64,000 nt of DNA from Boseongicola sp. (GTDB lineage: Bacteria > Pseudomonadota > Alphaproteobacteria > Rhodobacterales > Rhodobacteraceae), in assembly GCA_014075275.1 (NCBI GenBank), contig CP046179.1:2241932-2305931 (forward strand), given 5' to 3'. Below the pieces are notes generated by a model. That model was given only the letters and a program-made list of their open reading frames with translations. It made no database searches and was not told the origin of the DNA. Below are positions 59,219 through 64,000 of this stretch, piece by piece. Within the stretch, counting starts at the first letter, position 1. Each line of letters starts with the position of its first letter. Position numbers and translations under genes: made by a program.

Positions 59219-60352
59219 ATGACACGCGGCGGCGCCATCATGATCATCTTTTTCCTTCAGGCATTTGCAGGCGGTGGTGTTTTTGCACGCATACCGGACA
59301 TTCAATTGCGACTTAATTTGAGCGAATACATGCTTGGCGTTGCGCTGACTTTTGGTGCCTTGGGCGGTTTGATCAGCATCGTTTTCGCCGGACGGTTGGT
59401 TGCTTCTTTGGGAACACGGCAAATTTTGCTGATTGGGGTGCCCATTCTGGCCGCCACGCAGGCTGCGTTGGGCTTTAATACGAGTATTTTCTTGTTGTTT
59501 CCGCTGTTGCTACTGGCTGGGATCTCTTTTTCGGTGACGAACGTGGCCATGAATGTGGAAGCGGACCGGGTGGAATCCACGGACGGCAAGCGGATCATGA
59601 ATCGCTGCCATGGGATGTGGAGCGCGGGCATGTTGCTGGCAGCGCTTGTTGGCGTCGGAGCGCGGGCGCTACCGGTGTCGCCGGGTCTGCATCTGGGGTT
59701 GGTATTTCCGGTGATCACTGTGCTCGTTCTGATCCTGCTTTGGCCAATGGTTGCGGCCCCGCGCGCTGCGGATGACAAGAGCGATTCACGAGGCGTGGCT
59801 TTACCATCGCGGCGGACGCTGTTGCTGATGCTATTCGGGCTTTCCGCCAGCTTTGCTCAGAGCAGTACACAGAACTGGTCAGTTATCTATATGCGAGACT
59901 CGTTTGGCGCGCCGGACTGGGTGGACACGTTGACGTTGCCGGCATTTTTGATTGCGATGACACTTGGTCGGATGTTTGCGGATGGATGGATCACGCGGTT
60001 TGGAGCATCACGTGTGTCTTTTGTGCTAACATTTTTGGGTCTTGCCGGATCGGTGGCCGTCGTCGCCGCGCCAACGTTGTGGGTGGCTCTTGCCGGATTT
60101 GCATTTATCGGGATCGGGACAGCTGTTCAGTTTCCTTTGATGATCACGGCGGCAGCCAGATCATCTGCACGCCAGGCAGCGGAAAGTGTGGCGGCGGTAA
60201 TATTTGCAACTGCGCTGGTGATGATGGTCGCCCCTGCCCTGATGGGTTGGGTCGCTGAAACGGAAGGAATGCGTCTGGCATTTGCGCTGAGCATCCCTCC
60301 GTTCCTGATCACTCTGGTCTTGGTCAAAATGGTGACCGCAAAGCCTGATTAG
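59219..60352 (+). CDS. MFS transporter
   Basis: About 377 residues, 12 hydrophobic segments. It resembles the YbjJ/FucP-like single MFS group: FFLQAFAGGGVFARIPDIQLRLNLSEYMLGVALTFGALGGLISI, MNVEADRVESTDGKRIMNRCHGMWSAGML, and SSARQAAESVAAVIFATALVMMVAPALMGW. Substrate unknown. ATG at 59219 preferred to TTG at 59210. Overlaps the convergent thioredoxin gene by 4 bases. Confidence 0.85.
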   Translation: MTRGGAIMIIFFLQAFAGGGVFARIPDIQLRLNLSEYMLGVALTFGALGGLISIVFAGRLVASLGTRQILLIGVPILAATQAALGFNTSIFLLFPLLLLAGISFSVTNVAMNVEADRVESTDGKRIMNRCHGMWSAGMLLAALVGVGARALPVSPGLHLGLVFPVITVLVLILLWPMVAAPRAADDKSDSRGVALPSRRTLLLMLFGLSASFAQSSTQNWSVIYMRDSFGAPDWVDTLTLPAFLIAMTLGRMFADGWITRFGASRVSFVLTFLGLAGSVAVVAAPTLWVALAGFAFIGIGTAVQFPLMITAAARSSARQAAESVAAVIFATALVMMVAPALMGWVAETEGMRLAFALSIPPFLITLVLVKMVTAKPD

Positions 60353-60765
60353 GCGGTGGCAACACCCAGGGCTTTGTCCATCAGCGCTTTGATATCGTTC
60401 TTACGTGTACTGGCGACGATACGGCCTATTTCTTGATCACCTTTCAGGGCCAGCAATGTCGATCGGCGCGGGATATTGTGTTTGCGGGCCAGTTTGGACT
60501 TTGAATGCACATCCCAATCCACAGCAATGAAACTGATATTTTGCTCGTAGGCGGGGTTTTTAGACAAAAATGAAGTAATTGTGCGTTCTTGCGAGCGGCA
60601 AGTCGAACACCAACCAGTATAGAAATCGATGAAGACAGTTTTTCCTGCGGCCAGCTCTTTTTCGACCAGACCGGGTGTGTATTCGGCCCCTGCCCCTGCC
60701 CCGGCAAGGGCAGGACCAGCGGCAGCAAGCGCAGCGGCGCTGGCAAGGAAAGTTCTACGGTGCAT
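60349..60765 (-). CDS. Exported thioredoxin-fold protein
   Basis: 138 residues. N-terminal HRRTFLASAAALAAAGPALA resembles a twin-arginine signal. The thioredoxin-like motif is FIDFYTGWCSTCRSQE (CSTC), then FIAVDWDVHSKSKLARKHNIPRRSTLLALKGDQEIGRI with the cis-Pro-like segment. AGGAG is 8 bases before the ATG. It directly follows a ccdA gene, so it probably takes electrons from it across the membrane. Confidence 0.88.
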   Translation of the reverse strand: MHRRTFLASAAALAAAGPALAGAGAGAEYTPGLVEKELAAGKTVFIDFYTGWCSTCRSQERTITSFLSKNPAYEQNISFIAVDWDVHSKSKLARKHNIPRRSTLLALKGDQEIGRIVASTRKNDIKALMDKALGVATA

Positions 60766-60782
60766 TGTATGACTCCTATTCG

Positions 60783-61496
60783 TCAAATCGATACAGATAG
60801 TTCGGTGAACCAGGTGGGCAGGTATTCCAGCGCCCAGAAATCCAGCATGTGATGGACCTTGAAAAGAATGCCAACGCCGACTGCGATGAAGATCGCGCCC
60901 ATTAGGGGTCGGGAAGCGATAGCGACGCGACGCATCATGTCCTGGCGTTTGCGGATGACTGACTGTGCGCCGTAAGCAAGTACGATGATGATTGTTGAAA
61001 CGCCCAAGGCGAAGGAAGCCATGATAGTGGTCGCGCGAAGCAGGCTTTCGCCCTGGCTGGCCAAAGAGATCGCGCCGCCGAGGGTTGGGCCGATGCAAGG
61101 GCTCCAAACCGCTCCAAGGAGCACGCCCCCGACAAACTGACCAGTAAGTTTGTCATTACTGACCTGCTCAATACCGCTATCGGCGCGAGCTGATACGCCA
61201 GCGGTTGCAGTCGCGAAACTTTCTGAAAAGCGCGGCACCAGTAACACCGATCCGAACCCGATCATCAGCACCGCACCCGCGTTGGATATGGTTTCTTCGG
61301 TTATGCCAAGATTGCGACCTGCAACTGCAACCAGCATGCCAAGCGAAACAAATGACAGACTCATGCCCAAAGCGAGGACTGCGGGCCCTGCCCTACCTGC
61401 TTGAAGCGCGGTCGCCAATACAATTGGCAGTACCGGCAACACGCAGGGGTTTATCAGCGTCAGAAGGCCAGCCGCATATGCAAGGATCAGTTCCAT
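60783..61496 (-). CDS. CcdA-type thiol-disulfide transporter
   Basis: About 237 residues with six TM segments and the paired redox cysteines in LLTLINPCVLPVLPIVLA and LGAVWSPCIGPTLGGAISLA, the DsbD transmembrane-domain signature. Start chosen at the ATG 61496 (MELILAYAAGLL); a TTG at 61526 extends the frame. With the adjacent exported thioredoxin it makes a two-gene equivalent of DsbD for periplasmic reduction. Confidence 0.9.
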   Translation of the reverse strand: MELILAYAAGLLTLINPCVLPVLPIVLATALQAGRAGPAVLALGMSLSFVSLGMLVAVAGRNLGITEETISNAGAVLMIGFGSVLLVPRFSESFATATAGVSARADSGIEQVSNDKLTGQFVGGVLLGAVWSPCIGPTLGGAISLASQGESLLRATTIMASFALGVSTIIIVLAYGAQSVIRKRQDMMRRVAIASRPLMGAIFIAVGVGILFKVHHMLDFWALEYLPTWFTELSVSI

Positions 61497-61565
61497 TTGG
61501 CCATTAATTGGGCTGAAAACCCTCAAAAGTCATCCAAAACTCTGTGACAACAGATCAATTCCGCG

Positions 61566-62432
61566 TCAGGTGCTGCGGGTCCTGGACACCTGAACCGCAA
61601 GAATTGACAGTGCGATAATGACAACACCCGCAATGTCGAGCGGTGCCAACGCCTCGCCCAGAAGGGCTGCGGCGACGGCTACGCCGAGAAATGGATTGAG
61701 GAAATGAAATGTCGCGGCACGCACGGTACCAATGCGATTGACCAGCCAGAACCAGGTGATGGTGGCGATCACACCTGGCACGAAGATGGTGTAGAGTATG
61801 GCTATGACAAGAGTTGGCGACCAGTTTACGGTCCAGGTTTCAAAGCTGGCGGGCAAGGCCAGCGCAATTGCACCGACTAACATTTGAAACCCGACGACCG
61901 TCAACACGTTGCCGCCAGCCGATGCGCCGCGGACTGATAAGGTTGCGAAAGTCAGCGCCAACACTCCAAGAACACAAAGGAAAACGCCAAATGGATCGAG
62001 ACCAGCGCCGAGGCGTGTCCCCATGATCACGCCCATGCCGACGAATCCGCCAATCAGACCAATGATGGCAAGTGGTCGCATAGTCTCTCGCCAAATCACC
62101 CAGCCCGCCAGAGCAACCCAAAGTGGAAGAGACGATGCAATGATGACGGCAACCGAAGCTTCAACGGTTTGCATCGCTACAAAATTTAGTCCGAGGTAGA
62201 GAGCATTCTGACAGACCCCGAAAACGATTGTTAAGCGCCATTGCTGCGGTGTTAGGCGAAAACTTTGACCCAGGGCCCTGGCAATGGCGAGCGTGACCAA
62301 TCCTGCAATCAAGAACCGGACTGACGACACCATCAATGGAGGTGCATTGGTCACTATTATCCGGGCCGACGTGAATGCCGATGACCACATCAATGCGAAC
62401 GCAAGACCTGCTATGATGGCGCGGAAGTCCAT
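61566..62432 (-). CDS. EamA/DMT family transporter
   Basis: About 288 residues, ten TM segments in two EamA repeats: GLAFALMWSSAFTSARIIVTNAPPLMVSSVRFLIAG and, in the second, FVPGVIATITWFWLVNRIGTVRAATFHFLNPFLGVAVAAALLGE. Metabolite exporter family; substrate unknown. The frame continues 20 codons upstream to an ATG at 62492 without a ribosome site. Confidence 0.87.
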   Translation of the reverse strand: MDFRAIIAGLAFALMWSSAFTSARIIVTNAPPLMVSSVRFLIAGLVTLAIARALGQSFRLTPQQWRLTIVFGVCQNALYLGLNFVAMQTVEASVAVIIASSLPLWVALAGWVIWRETMRPLAIIGLIGGFVGMGVIMGTRLGAGLDPFGVFLCVLGVLALTFATLSVRGASAGGNVLTVVGFQMLVGAIALALPASFETWTVNWSPTLVIAILYTIFVPGVIATITWFWLVNRIGTVRAATFHFLNPFLGVAVAAALLGEALAPLDIAGVVIIALSILAVQVSRTRST

Positions 62433-62551
62433 GAAATTGGCCAGTTTGTATTGGTTAGTTGGCGCGTAACAGGTCTTTATGATTTGTTCCATAGGTGTGA
62501 ATTATTGGCGAGTCCGGCACCCGATTTCGGAGTGCCGAACCGATACTGTGA

Positions 62552-62827
62552 TTACTCGGCTGGTCCGACACCTTTTGGATCCGGCTTGGCAACAGGCGCG
62601 CCATTGGCTGTCGTTAAGATACTGCCAATATTGCCCCATCCGCCTTTTGGAAGATCTTTATAGGTTCCAGATTTTCCCAGCGTGCTAGCAACGCTTGCAA
62701 ACCCTTTGTTTGCTTTTAACGCGCCAGCCATAGATTGGGCCCGGTCTTTTGACGTATGTGCCCCGGCGAATGCGGCTGGTGCGAATGCGAGCGCACCGAT
62801 GATGGCGATAGATGTGATTTTGAGCAT
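62552..62827 (-). CDS. Small exported protein of unknown function
   Basis: 91 residues with a signal peptide (MLKITSIAIIGALAFAPAAFA) and a small polar mature part ending TTANGAPVAKPDPKGVGPAE. No cysteines. I cannot assign a family. Confidence 0.7.
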   Translation of the reverse strand: MLKITSIAIIGALAFAPAAFAGAHTSKDRAQSMAGALKANKGFASVASTLGKSGTYKDLPKGGWGNIGSILTTANGAPVAKPDPKGVGPAE

Positions 62828-62971
62828 AACAGCCTCCGATTGGATTATCGTTTCGATGCTGTTTGTTCGGTTAGGATCGCAAATTAGATTGAACTTTATT
62901 TGGAAACAATCTTTTTACATTCGGCGCATTGTCTTTACGCAAACCTGCTCCATTTCTTTTCGGCTTCCTCG

Positions 62972-62999
62972 AAAGAAAAAGGCCGCCATAATGGCGGCC
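62972..62999 (-). terminator. Intrinsic terminator of the HU gene
   Basis: GGCCGCCA / TGGCGGCC around TAA, followed on the minus strand by TTTTTCTTTC; 25 bases past the HU stop. Confidence 0.92.
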
Positions 63000-63023
63000 C
63001 AGATCAAAAGTATGTAACTATAT

Positions 63024-63311
63024 TCAGCCGTTTACGCTGTCTTTAAGCGCCTTTGCGATGGTCATCTTGACCACTTTGTCAGCATCTTTGTGAATTTGCT
63101 CACCAGTGGCTGGGTTGCGAACCATGCGCTCGGGACGCTCGCGGCAATAAATTTTGCCAACGCCCGGAAGCGTTACAGCGCCACCTGCGGACACTTCATC
63201 AGTAATGATGCCAGTAACAGCATCAAGCGCACTTGCAGCAGATTTCTTATCGGTTCCCATTTTGTCGGCGAGCGCCGCAACAAGTTGGGTCTTTGTCATT
63301 GGTTTTGCCAT
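63024..63311 (-). CDS. HU family DNA-binding protein
   Basis: 95-residue histone-like protein: MAKPMTKTQLVAALADKMGTDKKSAASALDAVTGIITDEVSAGGAVTLPGVGKIYCRERPERMVRNPATGEQIHKDADKVV has the HU helix-beta arrangement and the beta-arm RNPATGE with the conserved Pro. It is slightly divergent from HupB-type HU (IYCRERPERM). GAGGAG is 7 bases before the ATG at 63311. Confidence 0.92.
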   Translation of the reverse strand: MAKPMTKTQLVAALADKMGTDKKSAASALDAVTGIITDEVSAGGAVTLPGVGKIYCRERPERMVRNPATGEQIHKDADKVVKMTIAKALKDSVNG

Positions 63312-63452
63312 GTTGAATCTCCTCGATCTGGCCCGTTCTAGGGGCTCATTCCCCTTATTTAACTGGATATGGCGGTATAACACAATGAATTGTGGAGGCA
63401 GCACAAGCGATATCGCGCATTTTGTGGAAGAAAAACGCGGTTTTCAGCCGAT

Positions 63453-64000
63453 TTAGAGGAATGCGGTCTCTTCGAAGCTGCGAAGTTTCCGGGAATGGAT
63501 GCGTTCCAATGGCATTTCGCTGAGCATTTCAAGAGATCGGATACCGATCTTCAAATGACGAGACACCTGTGTTCTATAAAACTCGCTGGCCATACCGGGC
63601 AATTTAAGCTCGCCGTGGAGCGGTTTATCGGAGACGCACAAAAGTGTCCCGTAAGGCACCCGAAAACGAAAGCCGTTGGCCGCGATTGTTGCACTTTCCA
63701 TATCCAAGGCAACCGCGCGACTTTGACTGAGGCGCTGAACCGGGCCGGACTGGTCACGAAGCTCCCAGTTACGGTTGTCGATAGTTGCAACGGTTCCAGT
63801 GCGCATGATGCGTTTTAGCTCGTAACCCTCCAATTCAGTGACGTCTGCCACAGCGGTTTCCAAAGCGATCTGGATTTCGGCCAGGGCCGGGATCGGAACC
63901 CAGACCGGCAAGTCATCATCCAAAACGTGATCTTCACGCAAATAGGCATGGGCTAAGACGAAATCGCCCAAACGCTGGCTGTTTCTAAGTCCGGCGCAAT
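63453..64000 (-). CDS. amn: AMP nucleosidase, 3' part (runs off the window)
   Basis: C-terminal about 182 residues of AMP nucleosidase, which hydrolyses AMP to adenine and ribose 5-phosphate. The frame is open to the window edge (CAGLRNSQRLGDFVLAHAYLREDHVLDDDLP). Nucleoside-phosphorylase-fold markers: PVWVPIPALAEIQIAL, GYELKRIMRTGTVATIDNRNWELR, AVALDMESATIAANGFRFRVPYGTLLCVSDKPLHGELK. Confidence 0.92.
   Translation of the reverse strand, partial: CAGLRNSQRLGDFVLAHAYLREDHVLDDDLPVWVPIPALAEIQIALETAVADVTELEGYELKRIMRTGTVATIDNRNWELRDQSGPVQRLSQSRAVALDMESATIAANGFRFRVPYGTLLCVSDKPLHGELKLPGMASEFYRTQVSRHLKIGIRSLEMLSEMPLERIHSRKLRSFEETAFL

Overview
The window looks like chromosome of an alphaproteobacterium of the Rhodobacteraceae, most likely the Roseobacter group. 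The evidence is gene content and protein character: DUF2794, an MJ0042 zinc-ribbon protein beside ftsEX, a serC leader RNA, an IalB-like protein, an AsnA-II type asparaginase, a Hint-domain protein and many small conserved roseobacter proteins. Almost all of it is housekeeping sequence in short, tightly packed operons, often with ATGA or TAATG stop/start overlaps.

Layout. 0-8.4 kb: DUF2794; a minus-strand operon of a small protein, a frameshifted leucyl aminopeptidase and an NlpC/P60 peptidase; a carbonic anhydrase-SbtA-SbtB bicarbonate module; asd; rppH; a DNA glycosylase. 8.6-14.7 kb: a lone, C-terminally truncated error-prone polymerase dnaE2, a membrane protein, an ArsR-SRPBCC-YciI operon and a PNPOx-like protein. 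14.7-22.6 kb: plsC-ftsX-ftsE, the zinc-ribbon protein, rnr, DUF2064, GNAT and dapE. 22.6-25.2 kb: an IS3-family insertion next to a beheaded Hint-domain gene. 25.2-33.2 kb: HAD, two unknown proteins, dapD, a dehydratase, LOG protein, rlmN, ialB and asparaginase. 33.2-37.1 kb: the serine pathway serB / serC-serA with a serC leader RNA. 37.2-42.3 kb: aquaporin, phosphatase, DinB, tdh, and a deletion scar joining half of kbl to half of a methyltransferase. 42.5-48.8 kb: hybrid histidine kinase, yaaA, recQ, YggT. 48.9-53.3 kb: thioesterase, transporter, mepA, phytase-like protein, queuosine-precursor transporter. 53.3-54.0 kb: a compact structured transcription unit and arfB. 54.0-57.4 kb: thiBPQ under a TPP riboswitch. 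57.6-64 kb: aroC, transporters, a CcdA/thioredoxin pair, HU, and the 3' end of amn.

Pathways represented: lysine (asd, dapD, dapE), serine (serA, serB, serC), aromatic amino acids (aroC), thiamine uptake and threonine catabolism (tdh present, kbl broken). Translation and RNA functions are rlmN, rnr, rppH and arfB.

The least ordinary features are intergenic. One is an 11-bp direct repeat with the core GTCGGTAT, in sense orientation upstream of arsR, serA and arfB. Another is a dispersed family of five GGGGCTCTGCCCC...AGTATTTTT mosaic elements, one of which supplies the dnaE2 ribosome-binding site. A third is a ~200-nt terminator-bounded unit at 53.3 kb whose 15-nt Shine-Dalgarno tract matches the 16S rRNA tail at all but one position. 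Several genes are decayed: pepA and the kinase by one-unit contractions of simple repeats, kbl and a methyltransferase by deletion, dnaE2 by loss of its C-terminus, and the Hint gene by insertion. I saw no tRNA, rRNA or CRISPR array.
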